DNA of 64,000 bases, from assembly GCA_037349315.1 (NCBI GenBank), contig JBAIAC010000006.1, forward strand, positions 12,249,501 to 12,313,500, written 5' to 3'. Made by a program: the position numbers and the translations under genes. Positions 1-11,749 of the stretch are shown here, one piece after another. The DNA comes from Chelydra serpentina. Its lineage: Eukaryota; Chordata; Testudines; Chelydridae. Under the pieces are notes generated by a model. The model saw nothing but the letters and a program-made list of their open reading frames with translations. It had not been told where the DNA came from and searched no databases. Numbering within the stretch: position 1 is the first letter of the stretch; every line of letters starts with the position of its first letter.

Positions 1-205
1 ATTTTCCAAGTCCTTAATCATTCTCGTGGCTCTTCTGCTATTTATTAGCTTCCTTCTTGAACTATGGACACCAGAATCAGACACAGTATTCCAGCAGCTG
101 TTGCATCAGTGCCAAATACAGAGGTATGAAACCACTCTACTCTTACTCAAGATTCCCCAGTTTATGCATCTAAGGATTGCATTAGCCCTGTCAGTTAGCT
201 AGTTT
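1..205 (-). repeat. Old CR1-type LINE fragment, cut by window edge
   Basis: On the minus strand this matches the C-terminal part of a CR1-like ORF2: the plus strand shows the stretch on a non-standard distance, the phrase equivalent to 'acagtattccagcag', and 'ccaaatacagaggta', which recurs in the CR1 fragment near 53.2 kb. No open frame remains. Family assignment is by similarity to the other CR1 copies in this window; subfamily unknown. Confidence 0.7.
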
Positions 206-3071
206 TTAATGCATTTAATGGGTAACATATTAATTTTGTATTATTCTAGTTTCTTAATCAAAATGTTATGCAGTACTTAGTTCAATGCCTTACAGAAATC
301 TGTTACATTAATATTATTACCTTTATCAACGAAATAAAGGTTACTGTTGGCAAGTGCAGTTTTTAGTGGCAGTTATTATAGGGCAGGATTTCAGACTCAA
401 GATCTACAATGTGTATCTGAGGAGAATTTTGCCATTTGTGTATTTATATGTAATATTATTCGCTCAGATTTATTAATCTTTCATTTTGGAGCTTCAAGGC
501 ATTCAAATGTTTCACCTTTTCAGAAATTCAATTTAATACAGTAGCATACCATCATAGAGGCACCAATGTTGAAGTACTCCTCATCAGCGACCAAAAGAAA
601 ATATACACTAAAGTTTGTTTTGAGCTAGAATGTTAGAAAGGAGCATTATTGTGTACTTCATGTAACTCAACCACTTAATGAGCTTGATTATCAGTCCCGA
701 GGAGTATAGCAAGATAAACTTTGTAAATCTCACTCATATGGTACGAAATGTCTTCTTAATTTTCAAATGATAAAACAGCTCATTGCCTGTTCAGCATGTC
801 AATAAGATACCAGATATCTCTCTGTGTGGAACTGGCTACTAATTGGGTGAAATGAAAACTCCTCTCATTCTACTGTTTTGAAAATTATTTTTATACTGAT
901 CCACACTCTTCTAATAAAAGTAATAACTGTGTACACATACCAGACTATTTGTTTCACTTGCTGTTTTCACAAAATGCTGGGGGGGAAATAATAAAGCCAA
1001 GCGCTTATAGTGGCTACAACTGCTTTGGATAGACATGTGATGAATACCAAAGATGAGAAGTGCCCTTGGCCATTTGGCCTGTGTGGTATTTATGAGCAGC
1101 ACTTCGTTTTCACCAGCTGAGAACATTTAAAATAAACAACAATGCTAATCATTCTCAAAACACTTGTTGAATTGCAAATATTTTCTCAGAGAATAATGTT
1201 TGCTACTTTCTGTTTTGATGTGTGTGTTTGAGTCATGTTATTTGTAGCTTTAGAAATGTATTAAGTTCCTGCTTACGATACTAAATGGTAAATCTTGAGT
1301 GTTAGTGTCTTAGGATTTAAATAATACTTACTATTGTAAATACATATGGCTTTATAAGTTATTTTAGAAAATGATTTAAAATCACCATGGTAATAACTAC
1401 TCTCTGCAAGGTCCCCAATGGAGGAAACTACATCACTCTAGTCAACTCAAAGCAGTAGAATTACAATTGCATTCTCACTGCGAATACATAAATAACACCT
1501 TTCTCTGTCAGAACTGGGATACACAAATCCTTCCTTTCTATGAAATTTATCAGGCCATTTCCCCCTCATACTAATAAATACTGACCTAGAATCAGCAATT
1601 TTGGTATTTACTAGGGACTCAAACTTTACTCATAACTCAACCTAATACCTAAGTGGGCAGTACTACAATCATTGTATATAACTATTTCACATCATATATT
1701 TAATTGTCAGTAACATTACACATTTAGCTGGCAAGTCTCTCTTTTTGCATTTAATAAATGCCACACTTTTAAATAAGAAATTGTATTTCAATCTAATGTT
1801 TACATTTTGACTGTGCCTAAAATGTCCTTATTGTAGCACACTGCATCAATAAATGAACAATTATTTCTCAGTGGCATGTAAAATACATAGTGATGTCAGC
1901 AGCATTAAATTCTAGTGCCAAGCAGGGAAACAGTTAAACTTCGTTTTACTACAAAATCAATATTATACTAATTTTAATAAAAGGAAAAGATTTACCTTGT
2001 TTTTCGTTCAGACATGAAGTCATGTGCAAGGTAATTCAATACTCACTGTATAAAATATGAACTATGAAAATGTTTTACAGCTGGTTTTGATCAGCTTCCT
2101 TTGTTTAACATTAGGAGCTAACCTCCAGAAGATGCATACAAGCTGCACATCCTACAGGTAATGGTATCCAGATGGGATACTCTCCCTGAACATCATGCTT
2201 GGTAACATGAAGAATATGCTGTGAAAAAAGCACCTTGGCATAACTTCTGATGTCATCTTGTTTTCGGTGGCATCATAGCTCTTTCCCAACTTGCATATAC
2301 AATTCTGGACAACTTCCAAAAATCTACAGCACAAAAATGCCCTGAACTCGGACAAAGCTTTAAGCCGATTGCTTGGCTGTGGCAGCAACTAAATAGAGAC
2401 GTGATACCTTTAATTATTAATGCCTTACTCTGGTGAAATTGTTCACTTTATTTCAGCTTTAAGGTCAAATATTCTGTTACGATTGTGGGCCTATCCCATT
2501 ATGGGTCATTATCAAAGTCTTCAAGTGGATACAGTACTGAGTGGGAAGCAAGTGCAAACTTTGGGACACCCGTGTAATATGACATAAAAGGTGCAGCTTC
2601 TTCGTGAATTTCATATTCTGTCCCAAGTACAGTGTTCCAGTAGTCCAGAGTGCAGGTAAAGAATATATAAACCACTGTAGTTAGGTCACCAAAGAGGAAT
2701 GGGAGAATCCTTCATTAACTGTAGATGCAAGAAGGCTGTTTTGGTGACTATCCTTGTCTGGGTGTCCAGGTCATTCAGCCATTGCCCCAGCAGAAGCTCA
2801 GGAAAGGAAGGAAATACAACCTGCTCCTCAAACCATGCCCAACCAACTCCACATGCAAAATTACACAACCTATGCAAAAGGGCACCTTTCCTTCCCTCTC
2901 TTTGTCATCGGCTCTTGTGCAGAGGGCAAGGACAATGGGACAAAAAAGTGCCCCTTGAGCCCATCTACCCTCATGCAGGATCAGTGAAAATCTGGCCCCT
3001 AGACGATAATCTGTTCAGGACAGAGACTGTCCACATGTTTGCCTATAAAGGAGCTAGCACACATCACTATA
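206..3071. other. Unassigned AT-rich DNA, probably intronic
   Basis: I see no gene, RNA or recognisable mobile element here. Open frames are short, overlap one another in several frames (notably 2699-3127) and lack splice context or protein-like motifs. Probably intron sequence of the gene whose exon lies at 42779-42863. Confidence 0.6.
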
Positions 3072-3423
3072 CAGTAGAACCTCATGGTTACGAACAGCTC
3101 GGGAATGGAGGTTTTTCGCAACTCTGACTAAAACGTTATGACTGTTCTTTCAAAAGTTTACAACTGAACATTGACTTATTCCAGCTTTGAAACTTTACTA
3201 TGCAGAAGAAAAATACTGCTTTTAACCATCTTAATTTAAATGAGACAAGCACAGAGTTTCCTCACCTTGTCAATTTTCCCTTTTTTAAAGTAGTTTACAT
3301 TAACACAATACTGTACTGTGTTTGCCTTTTTTTTGTCTCTGCGGCTTCTGTATGATTGCATACTTCCGGTTCCAAATGAGGTGTGTGGTTGACCGGTCTG
3401 TTCATAACTCTGAGGTTCTACTG
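3072..3423. mobile_element. Tigger/pogo-like non-autonomous DNA transposon (MITE)
   Basis: The 352-bp block starts CAGTAGAACCTCA and ends TGAGGTTCTACTG, a perfect 13-bp terminal inverted repeat. The left flank is TA (3070-3071) and the right flank CA, consistent with a TA target duplication that has mutated once. CAGT-type termini and TA targets are typical of Tc1/mariner Tigger elements. No transposase frame is present, so it is non-autonomous. Superfamily is inferred from the termini only. Confidence 0.8.
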
Positions 3424-3480
3424 CATATATAATTAAATAAGGAAAGATGCAGAGGAGTGCACGACTCAAGGCCTTCAGTA

Positions 3481-3830
3481 AAGATGGCCACTATTTCACT
3501 AAGGATGATGGAAATGTTCCATCCCTTGTAAAGATGTCTGCCATGTCCCATTGCTTCTGACAGGAATTCAGCCTGAGGCTGCCTTCAGGGAAGATAGTCA
3601 CAAGTTCAGTAGTGCGTTGCCATTTCAAAGTCAAATTGCTCCATGTAATGATGGCTGCCATTTCCCATTTATACCTCCTACACTGATTGTAATAAAAACT
3701 ACGTACATTTTATTAACAAAAACTATTTTAAAAAAATGATTAAGGTAGATTGAGTGACATCTTTACCACACAATGTCAGTTGCACCGAAGCCACAGGTTG
3801 TCATCAGGGAAGATGGCCACTATTTCACTA
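3481..3830. repeat. Locally repeated AAGATGGCCACTATTTCACTA segment
   Basis: An identical 21-bp string occurs at 3481-3501 and 3810-3830. Looser versions ('cagggaagat' followed by a gtcac or ggccac context, and 'gatggctgccatttccca') lie between them. The pattern suggests a degenerate tandem array or internal repeats of an unidentified element. The core AAGATGG resembles a YY1-type site, but that is only a sequence resemblance. Confidence 0.5.
3676..3774 (+). repeat. Direct repeat copy A (about 100 bp)
   Basis: Begins tcctacactgattgtaata and ends ctttaccacacaat. It is nearly identical to 5531-5628, differing by a few substitutions and a one-base length change. The flanks diverge at once on the right side. 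It may be a terminal repeat of an unidentified element or a dispersed short repeat. Confidence 0.7.
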
Positions 3831-5530
3831 ACACCAGCACACCTGACCTCTCAAGCTGAAAACTTGCCAATGTGTGACACAAGCAATAAAGGCGATGACA
3901 AATGGTGAAAACATGGAACACTTGTGTTTTGCTGCATGTTTTGCAATACCTCAGATGATATAATGATTTCTAACTATAAAACCAGCTTAACTATAAAAAA
4001 CTATGTATTAAACCATATTAAAAAAAAACCTGGAGAAACAAATTCCATCATGTCCACCCATAAGGGCCCACCCACCGGGATTGCAGGCAGGTTTTGTAAG
4101 TGAATCCTGGATCTTCAGCACTGCTGCATAAATCTTGAGCAAAAGGAGCAATGTTTTTTTGGACCAGCCATTAGAGGGGGGTCATGCCATACTTTGTAAT
4201 GAGTTACAAAACTATTTACAAGGCAACAGTAGAATGCGGGGGGAATGGGATTACTGATCTCTGCTAATGTTCTAGGAGGGTAATGTTGACTAGTAGTGAG
4301 AATAATGGTTACAGAGATCATAGATAAGCTCATAGATTTGACCCATTCAGTCTGAGAGGCAGTATGGTGGGGAAGACAAGACTTGGATGTGATATATTCG
4401 AGGTCCTGGTTGTATTCCAACCACTGCCAGAAGTAACATTGCACAATCTCTAACGTAACTTACTTGTAAAATGAAGGAATGATATTTGACTGCCTCGTAA
4501 GCTTGAATTATAAGGCCTTATTCAATAATGACAGCAGTGACATGCTCAGAAGTATTATGAACAGTGAACGTAAGAGATGAGATTTGACTTTCCAACTCAA
4601 TGCACTCTCCCATAGGCCAAAGGATATTTGATAGGGAGCTCTTTTGATCATGAACTCCAGCACAGTCAAAAGGAGCATGTCCTGCTCTGCCAAATAAGTA
4701 TATGAAGTGGCTTGTGATACTCAGAATCCATACTGTTCCCCTCCCAAACTAGACAGGTTGTGATCTGATTCCTGAGTCACAGGCTTTGGGCGGAAAGACA
4801 AGCTATAAAGTCACAGGGAAGATATCTGGCAAAAGGATGCCCTGGTAAATTAAACATGGGTGCAAAGAAGTATCCTTTCCAGAGGGAGGGGAGGTATAAT
4901 GAAATAGCAGAAACTGGAGCAGGCCATACCTCTTGCCCGAGGGCTAAATAAAGCGGTATGAAGCGATTGAGTCAGGCAGTGTCATAGAGACTGGGGAGGG
5001 AGGAATGGATCAGTGTTCATATCATGTTCCCCATCAGTACTCGCCCTGGCCCAGGACAGCTAATGACCAACCAGTGGACCAAATTCAGTGATGAATCCTG
5101 GTCAGATGTCACCCGAGGCATGTCGCGCATATGCCAAGAAGATAAGGACCTGGAAAGACTATAATACGAGGAACTAAAACAACTGCAGCAGAGTTAATTT
5201 CCTAGCTGGACACCAAAATCAAGCAGAGGTGGAGCAACCTGCTAGTGGGAGCCATGCAGGAACATCTCTATTTGTGCCGAAATGCAATGGACAAGGGCAC
5301 TTGAAACGACTCATAATGGAATTGAACCATAAACAAGTTATCCACTTTGTCTGAACAGTGCCATTAAATGTTATTGGGACCCACCAGGTGCTACAGTCAA
5401 TAGAACCTAGCTGCTAATGCACTTTCAATGTTTGCCTTTTAGTTATGGTACACCTGGCACATTTCTGAGCCTCAGAAGAGATTTTCTATGCCACACTTCA
5501 GCAACTCCTTTGGTTAACAACATTTACACT

Positions 5531-5628
5531 TCCTACACTGATTGTAATAAAAACTACGGAAATTTTATTAACAAAAACTATTTTTAAAAGGGATTAAGGT
5601 AGATTGAGTGACATCTTTACCACACAAT
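5531..5628 (+). repeat. Direct repeat copy B (about 100 bp)
   Basis: Second copy of the repeat at 3676-3774, in the same orientation and 1,855 bp downstream. Both copies contain 'attaaggtagattgagtgac'. No target duplication or TG..CA boundary could be recognised, so an LTR interpretation is not proven. Confidence 0.7.
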
Positions 5629-6696
5629 ACCTTAAAAACAAGAAAATGGCACGTTATGGACCATCTCTCAAACCAATGCCCACATAGCAAGTTTCCACTG
5701 AAAATGACAGAAACTGCATCTTCATGCAGAAACTCCTGACTCCAACAGATAACGAAACACACTGCATACAACACATTAATCTCCCACACAGTATGAAACA
5801 AAACCTTAATTTCAACCTCATACTTCCTTCAGAAACACAACACACACTACCTGTGCACATAAGTTAATACTGAGTACTTGCTAATTTCATTGCTGAAGGC
5901 GGTAACTGCTCACAAGACAGGTAGATGGACCTGCAGTGAAGGCCTATGGCATGAAACTGCAAATGGAACTACAACATCTCTTAGAGTAATGGCCCATTCC
6001 CAGTCTCACATACATACACAAGGGTCTTTGTGTGCGTGGGGAGGGGGGAATGTACATAAACATACACATACACACACACAGAGCAGTTAATATGTAATGT
6101 ATATACAGCATATGGGAGTGCATGATGACTCGGGATGCAAGTTTTATAACTGAATTTGGACCGGTGCATTACTCATGCACAGAGCTGGGTGAAAGGTTGG
6201 CAAATTGTAAACTTACCAAAACTATTTAAAAATTCGTGTAAAATTTAGTGAATAATTTAGGCCAAACATTTTTTGGAAATGTCAACACATTGACTTTTCA
6301 ATCCAAAATTATGTTTAATTTTGAAATTGAGCTAGCTAATAAAAAGTGTAGAAAACACCCCAAAAGAACCCAATCAAAACAAAAAACAAAAATCAGTTTC
6401 TGTTCGAAATGGACATTTTTCCCCACAGTTCATTCCCAAATCAAAAAGTCCTCCATTCACTCAGCTCTGCTCATGCATAACATGCATGGCAAGGTAACAA
6501 AATGACTTATGCAGGTCACCTTTACACCAAACCATAAAATATTTGGTATATGTGAGGTCATCATGACAAGGGCAGAGTTAAAGTAATTTTGCTACCTTAA
6601 CTGTGAGTTCTCATACCTTTAAAGGTGTGCATTCCTTGTGTGTTTAACCTTAAATCTGAAATTTGCTTGATTTGTTTTAAATTTTTGTTCTATTTC

Positions 6697-6812
6697 TTTT
6701 ATTATTATTTGTATTGCGGTAGAGCCCATCGCTGTCCTAAAATGTTAGGCTCTGCACAATCAAACAACAGACGGTCCCTACATTGAAGAGCTTACAGTCT
6801 TTTATCTTAAAT
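6697..6812 (-). repeat. L2/MIR-type 3' tail fragment
   Basis: The stretch from 'attatttgtattgcggtag' to 'agacggtccctacattgaagagcttacagtc' matches the common amniote LINE/SINE tail that on the other strand reads as an 'actgtaagctcttc..gcaggg..ctgt' sequence. The exact family (L2, MIR-like or related) is uncertain. Confidence 0.5.
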
Positions 6813-8356
6813 TTAGACTAAGTTCCACATTCTTGTAAGGAATTTTACCCTAAAATTACTAATGAAGTTTTTTTTGTCTGGGAAAGTCTTTTGTTTTTAA
6901 AGTATCCCTAACATGGGACTATGGACAGCAATATGGGAAAATAATACATTCTCATTCTAATGCACTGAAATGTTCTCTTAAAAATCTCCCATTGTTACTG
7001 TACTATCAATGCACCTATGCGATATTAGCTATAATGGGAATACTAGAGCAGCTTGGCCACAGGAATTTTTATTAATGTGTTGTCTAACCATACTGAAAGA
7101 CAATGCTGTGCTGAACTTGCATCTAATTAAAGTGTCTATCTAAAACATTCCCAACTATGGTACATATTTATCAAATAGTCTGCAATAGGTCTGGACCAAC
7201 TTATGGTCTATCGGGTAAATAAGTATTTTACAAAAATTAGAATTCATTATACTCCCGCTATAAATGGGAACAGCTCCAACGGTGTTCAAAATTTTGTGAG
7301 TTTTTCAGCTATTTTCTTTATATTGAAAGAAAAAAGTTTTGAAAAATTAGTCTGACTTCCTGAACTTTATGCAATTATATTAACTATCATTTTGTGTGAA
7401 ATATATGTATCAAAAATTTTAACTACGGGCTAATTACAGGGAACTGTAAGTCAGATATACAATGTTTAATTGGAGTCTAAATTTTGAAATCTCAGTGTTT
7501 GAGTTGTTTCAAAATTATGCATCAGTTGAATCCATCCTAATGTTAATATAATATAGATGCTATCACCATATATGCAGCACGTCTCAGACAAAGATCCCAA
7601 AGAGCTTTACAAACAACACATATAAATATTGGAGAAGTATCAAAAAGAACACACAAAGAATTCAAGTTCTGAACATTATGCTGAAACAAATCAAGACCAC
7701 AGTAGATTTCCAGTTTTAACTCTAAATTGTGAAAGATTAGAGGATACTTTGTTTCATAATTTTTCCATACAGCTGCAGGGTAGAGATGGACAGTATGGAA
7801 GACATCCAAACTACTTAGGGACATTGGATAATAAGGTCTGTCATCTCAAATTAGGTGCCTATTAAAAAAAAAATTCTTGAAAGCAACAGTTCTGGAAGTC
7901 ACATCATTATGTTTAGCAGTGTTGCCTTTCACAATGAAATATCCCTTGAAGTGCCAGTTTTTTGGGTCAGTACTTTCTACAGTGACTTCCTATTATGACA
8001 CCTGTATCAATCAAAGTGTGCAGTATGACTATTCTAAAACAGTTTATGGCACATAATACCAACCTTTGGCTAGGCACATACCCTCTTGTTGTTAGTACCT
8101 TAACTTTTCCAAATGAGGGCCCTGATTCAGGAATGTAATTAAACACATACTTAAGAGCTTTCCTGAACTGGGAAATAGATAACCATCTATACTGCAGAAT
8201 AATCAAGATAAAAATGTCCCATTGCTGAAGTGACATAATGAATTCATATTACAAATTGATGAGCAATCAATAAAATATGTTTTGATAAAAGATAAAATAT
8301 GTCAAATGGAATTTAACCAACAATTCATTATCTGTATTCTGACTTCTTAGAATGAT

Positions 8357-8589
8357 GTGGGGGAAGCATAGCCTAGTAGGGCAAGCACAGAACAGGCTGC
8401 CTGGTTTTTAAATACAGATGCTAACACTTGTATGTTGTCTTAAGCAAGTCATGTAACCTTTCTGCCTCAATTTCCATTTCTGTACATAGATGTGATATAT
8501 AACTTCCTAATAAGAGTGTTGTGAGAATTAACTAGCTAAAGAGTGTAAAGTGCTTTGACGATGGAAAGTACTATGTACATGCTAAGTAT
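8357..8589 (+). mobile_element. MIR-type SINE
   Basis: Shows the MIR order of landmarks on the plus strand: 'gcatagcctagtagg' at the tRNA-related head, 'agcaagtcatgtaacctttctgcctcaatttcc' as the conserved core, and 'gttgtgagaattaa ... gtaaagtgctttga' near the 3' end. The copy is old and diverged. Assigned from the known MIR consensus. Confidence 0.85.
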
Positions 8590-10304
8590 ACAGGTATGAT
8601 TAATAAATAGTTGTTTTGTTAGTTATAAAAGTTAAAAATGAAAGAAGGCAAAGGGGCCACAGTAGGAAGCCAAGAAGTCTGGGGAAGAGACTATGTTTAA
8701 TAAAATGAAAACATACTGAAAATGTGATATATGGAAAACCCGAAAAGCCTAGAGGAAAATCACTCGAGTGCTACACTTCTGCAGTTTATGTCGTCATCAA
8801 ACCACCAACCTCCCACTTTGGTAAAATTACATTACAGAGAACAATTTTTAATTCAAAATGTAAGGTTCTCTGTATTATTAGGGATGGAAAAATTGTACTA
8901 GATTGAGTCCATCCCCCTGACATGGTACATTACAGGGGCCTTTTCTTCCCAATAAATACACACACACTCCATCATTTATAAATGGAGACATATATAATCA
9001 AAAATATATTCCCTCAAGATTTCAAGAACTTTTAAAACTATGCAGAGAATACAAGCATACTAAACAAATAAATGATATATTAATTTAAAATGTTTTACAT
9101 ATATTGCTCTCCACAAATCCTGCAAAACCTCTGACCTATTGTTATTGTACATCTAATGTTTGTACTGTGCCATTTTAATTAGTTAAATCATTCAGAGTTC
9201 TACCTTAAAAAGTAGCTTTGTGAAACTGCAGTAGTTGCAGAATATTTTACTCCTGGGCTTGATAAAACACTAAACCAGAAACTGCTTTAAAATAACTGCC
9301 TGCCACAGGAGTTTTAGCCAACTTTTGCACCTGGTGCTGAGAGAAAAAGCCAAGTGAACTTTCACTCACTTGTTGCATGTCAGCTTCAATGTGATGTCTT
9401 TCTTCTGTTGTGTTTGGGTTTCTAACTGGAAGAGACAACTAAGCTAAACTAGCAGCCAATCAATTCATAAATTCTAAGAATGCAATAAAATTTGATACCA
9501 ATAAATCTTTTCTTTTAACAGCCAGAAGAGATTAACAAAGTTATTTGAAATTTTATCCTCCTCTGTTCTTTCAATAGGACGATCACCTGACAATCCAGTT
9601 GAACCAACTGGCAAAATTAAAAGGGACACAATTAAGCTTATATATACATAGGAACAGGATACACATTTATGCGTATCCCTAATAGGTCCTCCACCATTTA
9701 TTACTCCTGGAGTATTTTTTCTCCCTCTCACTATAAAAGTTATTACACCTTTGGATTGTCAAATAAAAACCCAAATGGCTGAGACACAGGCCATCAATAT
9801 TAAAAAGCTTTGCACTGTTCCCCTGTCAACTACAGCTGGTCAACTATTTTCGGCTGTGCTACAAACTCCTTGTGTGACCTTGGGAAAATTTACTTCTTCT
9901 CTGTGCCTCAGCTTCCCTATTTGTAAAATGACCCGGATTTTTTTTTAAATTGGGATAGTGATGGCATAATGTTTACACCGGTAAGCATTTGTAACTCTAA
10001 CAGAAGTAGGTTTTCAGAAACTATATGGATGAAATGAGGGACACAGTATTATAGAAGGACATATTCTGTAATTAAAATTAAGAAAAATATACTTATTGGA
10101 CATATATCCCAGTTGCTAGCAGCTGGGTGGCTAACTTGACATTGTATGAAAAAATGTGTATTTTAACATCAGTCCCTATATCATATTATAAAGCAGTTTT
10201 CTTCTAATAATTTCATCTCCAAAATATTGTACATTTATTTATATGTGGATGTGTATATACACACACATATGTGGTGGTAATATCCACCATGTGACATTTA
10301 TCAC
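8590..10304. other. Unassigned DNA with one MIR fragment
   Basis: Apart from the MIR fragment at 9868-9962 and a short TATA/CACA microsatellite near 10245-10270, nothing recognisable. The 85-codon minus-strand frame at 9474-9731 has no splice-site or homology support. Confidence 0.5.
9868..9962 (+). repeat. MIR core fragment
   Basis: Carries 'tgtgaccttgggaaaattta' and 'gtgcctcagcttccctatttgtaaaatg', the MIR core region in plus orientation. Both ends are missing. Confidence 0.75.
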
Positions 10305-10579
10305 ATGATTCTCCATTTTATCACGCATCTTTTGATTTTAAATACTCAATCTCCCTTTTCCAGTCAACCTCTTATTCTAATTCCTGGTGACTTCAATTTC
10401 CATATAAATGTCTCATTTGACTCAGTAGCTTCCTGCCTCCTGGCTCTCATCTCTGACCATCATCTAACTTCTTTCAACACAACAAACTTACCCACTGCTA
10501 GTCATTTCTCCACCCGGGTCTTCTGCAACCTCCAGTTCACCGGCATCCACGACTTCTCTGGCAAAACTCAGCATCCTCC
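10305..10579 (+). mobile_element. L2-type LINE remnant, endonuclease part (5' side of nested LTR)
   Basis: The plus-strand reading has the apurinic-endonuclease signatures of an L2 ORF2: a GDFN box (I-L-I-P-G-D-F-N-F-H) and, about 20 residues later, an S-D-H-H box. It is degenerate and is interrupted at 10579 by the solo LTR. The element resumes at 11750 after the LTR and its 5-bp target duplication. Confidence 0.75.
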
Positions 10580-10848
10580 TGTGACGAGTTGGTATCACAG
10601 AAATCACCTTAGAGCTGCCACCTGGTGTGCCAAGGCTACTTCTGCCCCTGCTTTCCTGCCTTTTCCAGCTTGGGACTCCAGAATCCTGTCTGTTTTGAGC
10701 CAGATCCGCTGATCTGCTGCAAACTCAGACCCGGGTCTGAACCACGTCCACTGAGAGCTGTAGGCCTGCCTAGAAGCAGCTCAGGAAGTGCCCTTGCCTT
10801 ACCCAGGTGCCCAACTCCCAATGGGGTTCAAACCCTGAATAAATCCAT

Positions 10849-10879
10849 TTTACCCTGTATAAAGCTTATACAGGGTAAA
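10849..10879. repeat. 14-bp perfect palindrome within LTR copy 1
   Basis: Arms at 10849-10862 (tttaccctgtataa) and 10866-10879 (ttatacagggtaaa) with a 3-nt loop. The same hairpin is present in LTR copy 2 (31112-31125 and 31129-31142) with one arm mismatch. Its role is unknown; an RNA hairpin in the LTR transcript is possible. Confidence 0.8.
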
Positions 10880-11293
10880 CTCATAAATAGTTCGCCCTCT
10901 ATTTCAAAGATAGAAAGATATGCACAGCTGTTTGCCCCCTCCAGGTACTCATACTTACTCCAGGTAACTTAATAAGTAAGAAGTGATTTTAATAAGTACA
11001 GAAAGTAGGATTTAAGTGATTCCAAGTAGTAACAGACAGAACAAAGTGAATTACTAAGTACAATAAAATAAAACACAAAGTCTATGTCTAATCAAACTCA
11101 ACACAGATAAAAACCTCACCAGTTCCAGTCTCTTTCTTTCACAGGCTATGGTCTTCCTAGCCTGGGTCTAGCAATCGCTCACACCCCCTACTGTCCTTGT
11201 CCTTTGTTCCAGACTCTTTCAGGTGTGTCAGTGGGGGATGGAGAGGCTCACTGTTTAGCCAGCTGAAGACAAAATGGAAGGGTCTTCCAAGGG

Positions 11294-11301
11294 TTTAAAT
11301 A
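11294..11301 (-). promoter_or_regulatory. TATA-like box of solo LTR copy 1
   Basis: Reads TATTTAAA on the minus strand, at the position equivalent to the clearer TATAAAAG box in LTR copy 2. The copy has probably decayed. Inferred from comparison of the two LTRs. Confidence 0.5.
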
Positions 11302-11749
11302 GATTTTCTCCCCTGGATGGATGCTCCTCCCCACTCCCTGGGTAGCATCATGTTACCCTGGAGTTTTGGGAATCACATGGGCAAGTCACATGTCCATGCA
11401 CCACTCAGTAACCCGTGCAGTCACATTCCTGGCCAAGCTCAGATGTGGACTGGGGTCTGCACCTTCTTTTGTCTGATTAAGAGTTTCTTGATTGGGCACA
11501 TTCCTTTCGCAAGACATGATCCCATGCTCTTACAAAGGCTATGTATAAAACCAGCAAATATACAACCAATATTCATAACTTTAACTACAACAATGATACA
11601 TGCATACAAACAGGAGGAATAGATTCAGTAGATCATAACTTTTACAGCAATATGTTACATGGCACATGTAGCATAAAACATATTCTAGTTACATCATACA
11701 TACATTTATAAGCATCTCCCCATAAAGTTTTATTGGGGACACCGTCACA

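Larger units (their letters stand above)
3424..8356. other. Mostly unassigned DNA with local repeats
   Basis: Contains the AAGATGG-rich segment, the 100-bp direct repeats and one L2-type tail listed separately, and a short (CA)n run near 6060-6081. The rest has no recognisable gene or element. The 1.75 kb between the two direct repeats has protein-like short frames interrupted by stops, but I could not identify a family. Confidence 0.5.
10580..11749 (-). mobile_element. Solo LTR, copy 1 (1,170 bp)
   Basis: Starts TGTGACG and ends CGTCACA on the plus strand, flanked by CCTCC at 10575-10579 and again at 11750-11754: a perfect 5-bp target duplication around a TG..CA unit, the hallmark of an LTR. 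On the minus strand a TATA-like TATTTAAA (11294-11301) is followed by a GC-moderate leader, so the sense strand is minus. There is no internal gag/pol and no second LTR, so it is a solo LTR left by recombination. A 5-bp duplication fits ERVL-like or Gypsy-like groups; I cannot choose between them. A second copy lies at 30852-31977. Confidence 0.85.

Noticed and set aside
2699..3127. 142-codon frame as a gene
   Set aside because: Three frames are open over the same stretch, it runs into a Tigger-like MITE terminus, and no motif or splice site supports it.
9474..9731. 85-codon minus-strand frame with a hydrophobic segment
   Set aside because: No acceptor or donor at plausible positions and no recognised family; chance is likely in this AT-rich DNA.
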